Source of the DNA: Alphaproteobacteria bacterium
GTDB lineage: Bacteria > Pseudomonadota > Alphaproteobacteria > RF32 > CAG-239
Reading direction: 5' to 3'
Assembly: GCA_024408895.1 (NCBI GenBank)
Contig: JAKSUO010000013.1
Coordinates: 1-15,074, forward strand
DNA: 15,074 nucleotides
Positions within the stretch are counted from its first letter, which is position 1, and every line of letters begins with the position of its first letter. Under the pieces are notes generated by a model, which ran no database searches, was not told where the DNA came from, and worked only from the letters and a program-made list of their open reading frames with translations. This document shows, piece by piece, positions 7,801 through 15,017 of the stretch. A program made the translations under genes and the position numbers.

Positions 7801-9590
7801 AAATGCGTCCGGATGGTCTGGTAACGGATATGGGCGGTGCCAAGATTTTAGCAAAAGGTGTTAATCCTGGCTATATTGCGGATTGGGGCTGCGATTTCAG
7901 CCGTAAGCTTGATAAGGACGGCATTATACGACAAGACGGTGCAGAAACGGATTTGAAAGTTTATGCTGATGGCACAGTTTGGGATAAAGAAGGACATTTC
8001 AAAGGTCAGGTTATAAACACCGGAAGTGTTTATGATAATGAGTGCAATTATATTGGTGAAGCTATGGCTGACGGCTATGTTCGTGATGTGAACGGCAGAG
8101 AAATCGGGTGCTTAAATCCTGACGGGACAGTTCTGGATATTGAAGAACCGCGTTTGAAAGGACATATTGTTAAACCTCGTGTTGTTGTTTCTCCGACTAA
8201 TTGGCGAACACTTGGCACTTTGGAGGCTAATGGTACCTTACGAAATGCCAATGGTGAAATTATAGGTTGCTCAAACGTATATGGGGATGTTTATGATAAA
8301 AATATGTCTTATATGGGCTTTGTTTCGCAAGCGGCGTATGCCTTTAAGTTTGATGGCAAATCATTAGGAAAATTTGATGCGCGCGGCTACTTAAATTCAA
8401 AAGAAGTCAGAGGTGCTCATCTGATTTTTGATAATTTGTTGGCCGATCAAAATCAAAATATCATAGGATACGCTCTTCCGGAAGTTAATGTAGTTACAGA
8501 CTCACAAGATAACATTGTCGGCAGACTCTTCCCTGACGGCATGGTTTATGATGATTCCGGTGTGATTCTTGACAAGTTTAACGGTGGTGATATCGGCGTT
8601 TATAACGGCAGAGCTTTGCGCTTTGTTCGTCCGCTTTATGTTGTGGATATGAACGGCAGAAATATCGGTAAGGTAAATTATGATCTTTCGGTTGTGGATT
8701 ATAAAGGTTCGGTTGTTGGCAAAGTAAATGCTAAAGGTGAAATGTATGATGACAACGGACGTTTAATCGGAGGGGTTGTTAAACAGGGCGCTGTCAGAGG
8801 ATATAGCGGCGCATATCTTGGATATGTTGTTTCAACAGGTGAGGTTGTTCAACTGGATAATGTCAATATCGGAGAACAAGTATTTAAGCAAGGAGATGTC
8901 AGCGGTCAGGTTACACCTGATGGAATTGTTTTGAAAGATCATCAAGTTGTCGGAGAAACATTGCCACAGGGCATTATGACTGATGTTCACGGTAATTTGG
9001 CAGGGATGTCCAATGATCGTGGCTTTGTAATCAGCCCGACAGGTGATGTATTGTCTGTTATGTTGCCAGGTGGCGGAAATACGGGTAATTTTATGCCGTT
9101 ACCGACAGGTGCGGTCATCAATTTCCAAGGACAACTGATAGGGGTTGTTTTACCAACGGGACAATTTATGGATCAAAATCACGTTGTTGCCGGTAAGGTT
9201 TTGGCTGATGGTAAAGTAGTCAGTTCAAACGGAGATTTTTTGGGTGAAGTTGTGAACGGAGATATTGTCATAGGTGGAGATGACAGACTTAAAGGTTATG
9301 TCCAGTTTGATGGTTCCGTTCGTAAAAGCGGTTTGGAAATAGGTCATATCTTAACAGACGGATTAGCAATGGATAAACAGATGAAAATTTTGGGACATGT
9401 TTTCGGTATTGGCAACGCGGTACTATCAAATTCCGGTGAATATATCGGGCGTGTTTCCTCTACCGGTCGTGTGCTTGTCGGCGAAAACAATGAAGTGGGA
9501 TTTATTAAAAGTAACGGCTCTTTTGTGGATATGGATAAAAATGTCTCAGGCTATGTTTTGCCTGAAGTAGCGAGAAATCGGAGGAACTGA
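4842..9590 (+). CDS. Giant inner-membrane repeat protein, probable N-terminal half of a split VirB10
   Basis: 1582 aa. Residues 1-17 would be cytoplasmic, followed by one membrane segment (about 18-38) with no cleavage site and an acidic linker (about 41-82). An Ig/ASH-like domain follows (about 86-193: TPNPVNMGQVVIG, then Cys139 and Cys150), then a CNFC pair (199-202). From residue 229 nearly to the end the protein is 17-residue repeats (about IIGxVdxnGxVvDxnGN). The N-terminal layout is like VirB10/DotG/CagY, but no VirB10 C-terminal domain is present; that lies in the next gene. The start is well supported: AGAGGTGA at 4831-4838 overlaps the virB9 stop. The stop is 2 bases before the next start, so translation is probably coupled. 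Residues 574-779 are an exact tandem duplication. A separate adhesin or sheath function cannot be excluded. Confidence 0.88.
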   Translation: MSDEPLTHSDRYVRKTNKIILIVGIICLAVFLFSLLLLNQPAEQEEQQHYEFEKTIESETVIDAAPTEDMSAEIEFDQTEETERPITMTPNPVNMGQVVIGNNAGNVLTIGTNGKRAIRVLSVELEDAPFEGFTYESDCNNKELRGKITCTVIMNWLPTVAENVQNNFKIIWHETNVSEANAKHDEVPVYGSSVRKEDCNFCSSDVPTGTDGSFEKSGGGQAVGGNVRYAVGPDGKIIGKIDEDGIVYDANGNEIGRINASGMVVDKDGNIIGVASTGKLVLDENGNVIGYVDTNGIAHDNDGNVIGTILSDGTIVDANGKVIGKSADYGYVYDNAGNLVGRVMSDGSVVDLDGEIIGKLDKDGKVVDFNGNVIGHVAKSGEVVTDANGNQIGIVLPNGDVVDEDGNVVGKMGDDGSVSTVQTIGKRGSAQRLVVDKDGNVIGYKGDKGDVYDFAGNRIGYVGDNGDVIDNNGNIIGRQSDEFLDLSVDENGNVIGYIDKEGMVHGADGQIIGYADENGNIIGNLPQRNIIGKSKEAVYDDNGNIIGYVDTNGVVKDINGTVIGHKDENGNIMDSNGNVVASVNKVIGHIETSKFAVDAQGRVIGTIDENGKVVDSNGNIIGRVDENGNVVDSGENIIGTVGKEQKIAKDDNGNVIGTVDEKGDVIDTNGNVVGHVDSNGNVVASVNKVIGHIETSKFAVDAQGRVIGTIDENGKVVDSNGNIIGRVDENGNVVDSGENIIGTVGKEQKIAKDDNGNVIGTVDEKGDVIDTNGNVVGHVDSNGNVIVPVGEGIDQTAATKLAIDAQGRVIGTIDENGNVIDSEGNIIGRVDENGNVVQYASDEGRVIGSAGQQMELALDENGKIIGYMDENGDVYDENGNVIGHTNEDGTVIDSDNNVIGHKGKKVHVAYDNDGKIMGYVDEKGVVRNRSNDIIGVIDSKGNVKSFGRKIIGGSINKDLLPITPSGHILGTINNRGEVISQQKVVGKMRPDGLVTDMGGAKILAKGVNPGYIADWGCDFSRKLDKDGIIRQDGAETDLKVYADGTVWDKEGHFKGQVINTGSVYDNECNYIGEAMADGYVRDVNGREIGCLNPDGTVLDIEEPRLKGHIVKPRVVVSPTNWRTLGTLEANGTLRNANGEIIGCSNVYGDVYDKNMSYMGFVSQAAYAFKFDGKSLGKFDARGYLNSKEVRGAHLIFDNLLADQNQNIIGYALPEVNVVTDSQDNIVGRLFPDGMVYDDSGVILDKFNGGDIGVYNGRALRFVRPLYVVDMNGRNIGKVNYDLSVVDYKGSVVGKVNAKGEMYDDNGRLIGGVVKQGAVRGYSGAYLGYVVSTGEVVQLDNVNIGEQVFKQGDVSGQVTPDGIVLKDHQVVGETLPQGIMTDVHGNLAGMSNDRGFVISPTGDVLSVMLPGGGNTGNFMPLPTGAVINFQGQLIGVVLPTGQFMDQNHVVAGKVLADGKVVSSNGDFLGEVVNGDIVIGGDDRLKGYVQFDGSVRKSGLEIGHILTDGLAMDKQMKILGHVFGIGNAVLSNSGEYIGRVSSTGRVLVGENNEVGFIKSNGSFVDMDKNVSGYVLPEVARNRRN
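5526..9566 (+). repeat. Array of 51-bp (17-residue) coding repeats
   Basis: The protein breaks cleanly into 17-residue units, for example VIGYVDTNGIAHDNDGN, VIGTILSDGTIVDANGK and IIGKLDKDGKVVDFNGN. Occasional units have 16 or 18 residues and there are a few non-repeat inserts. By length the tract would hold roughly 75-80 units. Units up to about 7500 are near-consensus (GNVIG); beyond that they are diverged. The alternating hydrophobic and turn residues suggest stacked beta-hairpins or a beta-solenoid (inference). Confidence 0.85.
6561..7178 (+). repeat. Exact 309-bp tandem duplication
   Basis: 6561-6869 and 6870-7178 appear identical base for base by eye, in frame (103 residues each, six 17-residue units plus one residue). 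Both begin at GATTCCAACGGCAATGTAG; the base before each copy differs. A third, diverged partial copy follows, with exact shared blocks at 7254-7291 and 7317-7352. Such identity in coding DNA implies a very recent duplication or ongoing homogenisation. Confidence 0.92.
9580..9584 (+). promoter_or_regulatory. Strong ribosome binding site inside the upstream gene
   Basis: GGAGG lies in the last codons of the 1582-aa gene, 8 bases before the ATG at 9593. It shows that the downstream 1423-aa protein is started independently and is not the product of a broken single gene. It also suggests translational coupling of the two halves. Confidence 0.8.
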
Positions 9591-9592
9591 GA

Positions 9593-12500
9593 ATGAAAAA
9601 GCTGATAAAATATACGGTTACCGTTTTTTTCTCGTTTGTTATTTTAATTCCGCACAAAGTTTCCGCTGCGGAAATTACGGCTGTGGACTTTAACGGTAAT
9701 GTTATTGGCCAGGTAATTTCTACCGGTATAGTTATTAATTCTGACGGAGAAAATATCGGTTCGGTTACGGCTGACAGTTTAATTTTGGATTCTAAAGACG
9801 AAATTATCGGTGGGGTAGTGCCACAAGGTGTGGCCATAGGGTATGATAATAAATTTCTGGGTAAAATATATAATGATAGCAAGGTTCGCAGTGTTAGCGG
9901 AAAAGATATCGGGCAAGCTCTGCCAAACGGATTGGTTCTGGATAACGGTGGCGATATTATAGGCGCAATTTTGTATCCTGGTATTGTATATTCAGCCGAA
10001 GGGACTGCAGTCGGACGGGTTAATGGTGCCGGAATGTACACAAATTTGGAAGGACAGGAAATAGGTTTTGTTTCCGCAAATGGCGTTGCCTATAAGCGTA
10101 CCGGTAATGAATATGTAATAGACGGGCGCTTGATGTCATCTAAAATGATTGTTTCATTAACTGGAGGATTCATCGGAAGTATATCTCCAACAGGCGAAGT
10201 AATTGATTTTGAAGGAAAGGCAATCGGCAATATTCACGCTAACGGATTCGCTTATGGAAAAAATAATGACATTATCGGCAGAATCGTACCAACCGGATAT
10301 GCCTTTAATTTGTCGGGTAATTATATCGGGTATGTATCTTATAAAGGTGAAGTTTATGATAAAGGCAATATAATCGGTAAATATCGTGCCGATGGTAACA
10401 TTGTGAATGACAAAGATGAAGTTATCGGCTTTTTTGTAAATATGTCAGCCACGGCAAATGACAACAGCGGCCATTATTTGGGTCGTGTTTTACCGTTTGG
10501 TATGGTTGTACGGGGAGCGCAAGTTGTCGGGCGTGTTGGTGCCAAGCAGTTTGTATATGATGAAAATAATGTTAAAATCGGTGAAATTATTACAACCGGC
10601 CCAATTTTTGATGCTTACGGACAATTAAAAGGACAGAGTTTACACAATGGCACGGTTATCTCATTACGCGGCAGTGTCATCGGTTTTATGCGCGGTCGGT
10701 ATGCCTATGACGGACACGGAACGTTATTGCGTGGTACACTTGATAATTTGCTGGCATATTCCGGTAAAAATGAGCCGTTTGGCGTTGCTGATATAGATGC
10801 CGCCATAAGAAAAAGTGCCGATATACAAAAGATTTCACCGTTCGGATATATGTTTGACAGTGATGGCAAGGTATCCGGAAATAGCGTTGAAATGTCTCCG
10901 GTTTATAGTTTAGAAGGCTTTATCTATTCATATTTGACACCAAACGGAATACTTTATAAAAACGTTGCCGGCGTTCAGCTTAATCAAAATGGAAGCATAA
11001 CAAACCGTGATGGATATATGGGTGGTTTTGTTAATTCGCTTTATCAGCTTAATTTTTCCGGTCAGCCGTTGGGAATGCAAACACAAATAAATCTGCTTTT
11101 GGATAAAAAAGGTGATATCGCATATAAAGAAATACCCGGTGGATATGTAATAGACAGTTCGCAAAAGGTTACAAATGCGCTCGGACCGATTAAGGGATTC
11201 GGCGGTAATAAAATGATAGCCTTGAATATGGGCGGAGATTTGTTGGGATATACCGACAGTCAGGGACGTTTGTTAAATTTAGATGGTCAAGAAGCCGGAT
11301 ATATCACAACAAATGAGTACGTTGCAGATAATGATAATGTTGTTGTTGGCAAGTTGGTGCCTTTCGCTTCTGTGATTAATGACAAATGCAGCACAATCGG
11401 TGTTGTAAACGGTCGCGGAGATGTCATAAACAATAGAGATGTGATTGTTGGGCGTATTTTACCGAATGGACAGGCCATATCTGACGTTGGCAGTTATATA
11501 GGCTATGCCACATTTAATAAAGGATTGATTGATTTTGACGGCAATTATGCCGGAACGCTTGGTGTTGGTAAAGCTGTGTCGGCCGATGGAAAAGCATTAG
11601 GGTGTGTTTTGCGTCAGGGAATGATTATTGATGCCGATAAAAAAATAAAATACGGCATTATTGAAACCGAGCCTGTAATTGGGTTTAATAACGAAATTAT
11701 CGGCAATATTATGGCCAATGGCACGGTTGCAGATGGCAAAAATCAAATTATCGGTTATGTTCAGCCAACCGGCAATGTTGTTTCCAAGTCCAAAAAATCA
11801 CTCGGACAAATTATGAAATATAAAGTCGCTTTTGATTTGAATAATAAATTTTTGGGTATGGTCCAACATGACGGTCGGGTGATAACCCAAAAAGGCGAAG
11901 TTGCCGGTCAGGTCAATTTTGACGGTAGCGTTATACAAAATGATAATTTGGTCGGTTATGCCTTGTATGATTTTTATGTTTATGATGAAAATTTCATAAC
12001 GTACGGCTATCTGACTAAAGACGGAGTTGTGCTGAGTATGGTTGGCAGTAAACTCGGAAATTTAGATCGCGGTTTTGTGGTAGACAGGACAAAACAAGTT
12101 GTTGCGCGCGGCAATAGAGATTATATTGTCAGAGATATTAATAACAGTGCTGTCGGCGAGCTGAATCTTGATGGAAATGTGATTGATACGGATGGTCAAA
12201 TAATCGGTTATTTATCAGATGCCGGAGCTATTCGTAATTCGGAAGGTGCCGAAATAGCTCAAGCAACACCTTTCCAATATTATGTGGCTGTTTCCGAAAG
12301 TTCTGTCGGCAGTTCAGCAACGTCAAAAGAAACCAGATATGACCAGAAAATCAACAGAAAACAAAATTGGGTAGAACATCAAAAAGTTGATATTGTAGAT
12401 GCTCCGTCTTCAAAAACTTCTGGTAAAGATACAACACAAAGCAGTAGCTATAAAAAACAGGATATGAGCAATAAAGTCGTAGGGATAGCTTTGGATCCGG

Positions 12501-13864
12501 ACGGCGACGTTATCGGCAATATATATACGGATGACAGTGTTCGTGATGATGGTGGAAAATTGCTCGGATATAGAATGCCTGACGGTATGATTGTGGATAC
12601 AAACTATAATCCGATTGGTATAGAAGAAGTTCAAAAAGCTTCAATCAGCGAGATGTTTGTGCCGGAAAATGCTTTTGGAAGAGGAAATGCATACGGTATT
12701 GGTTCAGAACCGACAAACTTGGGCCCTGGTGGCGGTTACGGACAAGGGGAAAGATATGATCCAATCAGACGGCAAGCCCTTGGACAACTGCAAGCCCAAA
12801 GACGTGCAACCGGAACAAATTTGCCTAAACTTGTCAGCGCATCGGGTATTAAACCGTCAAGCTTTACCGGTTATGAAGATGATAACTGGCCGGGACAAGC
12901 ACGACAAATTTCATCATGGCGCGTAGATATGAGCGAAATGATTTTGGAGGATAAACCAATTCCGGCTGTTTTGGCTCGATCCGTGTATGGTTCGGATTCC
13001 GGCGGCTTCAGCGAGAATATTCCGATAACCGCGATTGTGGAAAGAAATGTATATTCCGAAGAGGGTAGAAATATCATTATTCCGGCAGGCTCTCGTGTTA
13101 TCGGCGAACTCGGCGGCGATATGGGCGGTGGTGTCAGCGGTGGCGCCGTTAAAATGCAAATCACATGGAAAAGGTTAATTCGTCCGGACGGCTCACAGTT
13201 TAGATTTAACGGTGCAGAAACGGCGGATGCGCAGGGACGTGCAGGTGCGTTGGCCTATTTGGATGAACAACTGCTGAAACGCTATACAATGCCTATGGTG
13301 GCGAGTGCTTTGGAAAGCGGATTGGCTTATATTATGGCCACAGGCGAGAATAGAACCAGTAGTGAAGGCACAACAACTTCCGATGCACGAAGTCAGGCTT
13401 CGGAAGATGCCCGTCAAAACTTTATAGACCAAATGAACACCATTTTTGAAGATATAATGCAACGTAAATCACAAATACAATCTGTTACTTATATGCCGGC
13501 CGGCACGCGCATTATTATTTTCCCGAAAGAAGATTTATGGCTGAACAGTGAAGAACGTTCTCACGAAAGTAGTAACGGCAGCAATATGTCGGGAGGCGGA
13601 GGCGGCTTAGTTACGGAGGATGATGAAGTAACCTCAGGTGGCAACGGAAACGTAACGTATAACGGTAATTATCACGAAAATGTTCGTCCGGCAACAGCAC
13701 CGAATAGTCACTATCCGGTACAAAGACAAGGTGCTATACAGCCACAACCACAACCGCAGCCGCAGCAATCGTCAGGCGCGCCGGCATCAATTAACAGCGA
13801 TTCCGGTGGTCGTGGTAATAACAATAATGATAACAATAATAATGAAGTTCCGGATTTGATATAA
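9593..13864 (+). CDS. virB10: VirB10/TrbI-domain protein with signal peptide and long repeat array
   Basis: 1423 aa against about 380-450 for a standard VirB10. The N-terminus is a Sec signal (KK, hydrophobic core, VSA then A26), so the chain is probably exported without the usual inner-membrane anchor; an uncleaved short anchor is the alternative. Residues 27 to about 890 are 17-residue repeats like those of the preceding gene, but diverged. A linker (about 891-958), a few more repeats (959 to about 1010) and a Gly-rich linker follow. The VirB10 domain (about 1110-1318) shows PIPAVLARSVYG, VYSEEGRNIIIPAGSRVIGE, ITWKRLIRPDGS, DAQGRAGALAYLDE, a helical antenna region and YMPAGTRIIIFPKEDLWL. 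This domain forms the outer-membrane channel with VirB9 and VirB7. The last 105 residues are low complexity (Ser/Gly, QP repeats, Asn runs). Stop and virB11 start are 10 bases apart. Confidence 0.93.
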   Translation: MKKLIKYTVTVFFSFVILIPHKVSAAEITAVDFNGNVIGQVISTGIVINSDGENIGSVTADSLILDSKDEIIGGVVPQGVAIGYDNKFLGKIYNDSKVRSVSGKDIGQALPNGLVLDNGGDIIGAILYPGIVYSAEGTAVGRVNGAGMYTNLEGQEIGFVSANGVAYKRTGNEYVIDGRLMSSKMIVSLTGGFIGSISPTGEVIDFEGKAIGNIHANGFAYGKNNDIIGRIVPTGYAFNLSGNYIGYVSYKGEVYDKGNIIGKYRADGNIVNDKDEVIGFFVNMSATANDNSGHYLGRVLPFGMVVRGAQVVGRVGAKQFVYDENNVKIGEIITTGPIFDAYGQLKGQSLHNGTVISLRGSVIGFMRGRYAYDGHGTLLRGTLDNLLAYSGKNEPFGVADIDAAIRKSADIQKISPFGYMFDSDGKVSGNSVEMSPVYSLEGFIYSYLTPNGILYKNVAGVQLNQNGSITNRDGYMGGFVNSLYQLNFSGQPLGMQTQINLLLDKKGDIAYKEIPGGYVIDSSQKVTNALGPIKGFGGNKMIALNMGGDLLGYTDSQGRLLNLDGQEAGYITTNEYVADNDNVVVGKLVPFASVINDKCSTIGVVNGRGDVINNRDVIVGRILPNGQAISDVGSYIGYATFNKGLIDFDGNYAGTLGVGKAVSADGKALGCVLRQGMIIDADKKIKYGIIETEPVIGFNNEIIGNIMANGTVADGKNQIIGYVQPTGNVVSKSKKSLGQIMKYKVAFDLNNKFLGMVQHDGRVITQKGEVAGQVNFDGSVIQNDNLVGYALYDFYVYDENFITYGYLTKDGVVLSMVGSKLGNLDRGFVVDRTKQVVARGNRDYIVRDINNSAVGELNLDGNVIDTDGQIIGYLSDAGAIRNSEGAEIAQATPFQYYVAVSESSVGSSATSKETRYDQKINRKQNWVEHQKVDIVDAPSSKTSGKDTTQSSSYKKQDMSNKVVGIALDPDGDVIGNIYTDDSVRDDGGKLLGYRMPDGMIVDTNYNPIGIEEVQKASISEMFVPENAFGRGNAYGIGSEPTNLGPGGGYGQGERYDPIRRQALGQLQAQRRATGTNLPKLVSASGIKPSSFTGYEDDNWPGQARQISSWRVDMSEMILEDKPIPAVLARSVYGSDSGGFSENIPITAIVERNVYSEEGRNIIIPAGSRVIGELGGDMGGGVSGGAVKMQITWKRLIRPDGSQFRFNGAETADAQGRAGALAYLDEQLLKRYTMPMVASALESGLAYIMATGENRTSSEGTTTSDARSQASEDARQNFIDQMNTIFEDIMQRKSQIQSVTYMPAGTRIIIFPKEDLWLNSEERSHESSNGSNMSGGGGGLVTEDDEVTSGGNGNVTYNGNYHENVRPATAPNSHYPVQRQGAIQPQPQPQPQQSSGAPASINSDSGGRGNNNNDNNNNEVPDLI
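9671..12620 (+). repeat. Second array of 17-residue coding repeats
   Basis: From the mature N-terminus (VDFNGNVIGQV) units such as DIGQALPNGLVLDNGGD and IIGRIVPTGYAFNLSGN keep the 17-residue period and the IG/G/D-G anchor positions of the upstream protein, but with little nucleotide identity. A non-repeat linker at about 12263-12464 interrupts the array; a short second block lies at about 12465-12620. By length there are roughly 50-55 units. Confidence 0.8.
13750..13848 (+). repeat. Low-complexity tail codons (QP and Asn runs)
   Basis: A Gln-Pro run (PQPQPQPQQ) and an AAY-rich tract encoding NNNNDNNNN lie in the last codons of the virB10-like gene. Both are simple-sequence tracts likely to vary in length between strains. 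Confidence 0.7.
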
Positions 13865-13874
13865 GGATAAAAAA

Positions 13875-14849
13875 ATGAGCGATTTTTCGGTATTAGAATC
13901 AGTTTTACGTCCTTTATCTTATTGGTATAATCAAGATAACTTGGAGGAAGTTGCCATTAATCGTGCCGGTCAAATTTGGCTCAGAATGCGCGGTAAGCGC
14001 GCCTATCCGTGGGTTATGTATAAAGATGAAAAGTTGACTAAAGAATATTTAACAGATTTGCTCTATATAATAGCTAATACCTATGAGTTAGAGTTTGATC
14101 CGTTACAAGGTTCTCCGTTTGTTTACGCAACAATACCGGGGGATCATCGTTTTTCCGCAATCTGCGGGCGCAATGTGATGTATGATGAGGAGGATTTAAC
14201 AGGCGGTGTTGCTTTGGCAATCCGTTTGCACTCTGATGATGTTGCATTTGGGCTTGAAGATTATGGAATGAAACAGGGACAAGCACTCTTAAAGTTGAAT
14301 CCGCTTAAGGATATTAAGGTTCCGGATGATGCTTATGAGAGGTTGCTTCTGTATATAAAGCGAGGTGAACATATTTTGGTTAGTGGTGCAACATCAACCG
14401 GTAAAACCACTTTTTTAAATAATTTACTGAAAATTTTGGATATTCATAAACGCATAATTACAGTAGAGGATACTCGGGAGTTAATTGTGCCGCATCCAAA
14501 CCGTGTTCACCTCGTGATGTCTCGTACCAATCAAACCAATGATATTGATTATTCCGGCATTATTGACTTAGTTGTGCGTTTCACGCCGGATGCCATTATC
14601 GGCGGCGAAATTTCAACTCAAAATGCCAGCGGTATATGGCAGTTAATGGGTTCAGGCCACGACAATTGTTTTGCTACCATTCACGCGGAAAGCTCACAAG
14701 AAGCATATTTGCAATTTATCAAGCGTATTATGGCTTCAACGAATGGCGCAGTTAATGTGGAACAAACACTTGATGAAATGCGGCGCAAGTTGCACGTTGT
14801 TCAAATTCAACGTGTCGGCAACCAACGTGCCATAACCGAGGTAACGTAA
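13875..14849 (+). CDS. virB11: VirB11-family T4SS ATPase
   Basis: At 324 aa this is the usual length. The N-terminal domain spans about 1-135, and a RecA-like C-terminal domain follows. Walker A is GATSTGKT at 171-178. The Asp box is IITVEDTREL (194-203), the Walker B-like segment PDAIIGGEI (238-246) and the His box GHDNCFATIHAES (261-273). VirB11 proteins are hexameric cytoplasmic ATPases at the inner-membrane base that power assembly and substrate handling with VirB4 and VirD4. The usual RPDR-type context of Walker B reads TPDA here, a mild deviation; the catalytic Glu is kept. AAGGA at 13863-13867 overlaps the preceding stop, so it is co-translated with virB10. It is the last gene of this block; no virD4 follows within the window. 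Confidence 0.97.
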   Translation: MSDFSVLESVLRPLSYWYNQDNLEEVAINRAGQIWLRMRGKRAYPWVMYKDEKLTKEYLTDLLYIIANTYELEFDPLQGSPFVYATIPGDHRFSAICGRNVMYDEEDLTGGVALAIRLHSDDVAFGLEDYGMKQGQALLKLNPLKDIKVPDDAYERLLLYIKRGEHILVSGATSTGKTTFLNNLLKILDIHKRIITVEDTRELIVPHPNRVHLVMSRTNQTNDIDYSGIIDLVVRFTPDAIIGGEISTQNASGIWQLMGSGHDNCFATIHAESSQEAYLQFIKRIMASTNGAVNVEQTLDEMRRKLHVVQIQRVGNQRAITEVT

Positions 14850-14858
14850 TACACCACC

Positions 14859-14899
14859 GTCATTCTTCACCGAACGCAACACCCTCTGTCATTCTTCAC
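14859..14899 (+). repeat. Two partial copies of a GTCATTCTTCAC repeat
   Basis: GTCATTCTTCACCGAACGCA at 14859-14878 and GTCATTCTTCAC at 14888-14899 are truncated versions of the fuller element that begins at 14921. They look like remnants or nested insertions of one repeat family downstream of the operon. Confidence 0.75.
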
Positions 14900-14918
14900 G
14901 CGATGTAGTGTTTTTTTT
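14897..14918 (+). terminator. Possible weak Rho-independent terminator after virB11
   Basis: A run of eight T (14911-14918) follows CAC-N8-GTG; outer AACAC (14878-14882) and GTGTT (14908-14912) can also pair. The stem is short and not GC-rich, so this is a tentative end of the operon transcript. Confidence 0.35.
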
Positions 14919-14920
14919 CT

Positions 14921-15017
14921 GTCATTCTTCACCGAACGCAGTGAGGGGGAGAATCTCCATCGTCTTTGCACCGGTGCCGGATTGCATGAGACTCTCGCTC
15001 TAACGGGCAAGAGTGAC
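14921..15017. mobile_element. Palindromic MITE-like intergenic repeat
   Basis: This is a 97-base segment bounded by GTCATTC (14921-14927) and GAGTGAC (15011-15017), imperfect terminal inverted repeats with one mismatch. Inside are ATTCTTCAC against GTGAGGGGGAGAAT (a hairpin), the perfect palindrome GCACCGGTGC (14968-14977) and ACTCT/AGAGT arms. GTCATTC...GAATCTC-type elements are familiar dispersed repeats in many bacteria, including Alphaproteobacteria. No coding capacity is seen. Confidence 0.6.

Noticed and set aside
5526..9566. CRISPR array
   Set aside because: The periodicity is in a continuous reading frame with a 51-bp protein-coding unit; there are no identical short repeats alternating with unique spacers.
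5526..9566. RTX calcium-binding repeats
   Set aside because: The units lack the GGxGxDxxx nonapeptide; the period is 17, with IG and DxxGN anchors instead.
9563..9600. The two giant genes as one gene broken by a frameshift
   Set aside because: The downstream gene has its own GGAGG site, ATG and signal peptide directly at the junction, which chance breakage would not produce.
9505..10041. Minus-strand frame of 178 residues across the junction of the two giant genes
   Set aside because: It overlaps two well-supported + strand genes, has no ribosome site and shows only the complement of the repeat pattern.
12657..12926. Alternative + strand frame inside the virB10-like gene
   Set aside because: It lies wholly within a strong coding region in another frame, with no start signal or recognisable product.
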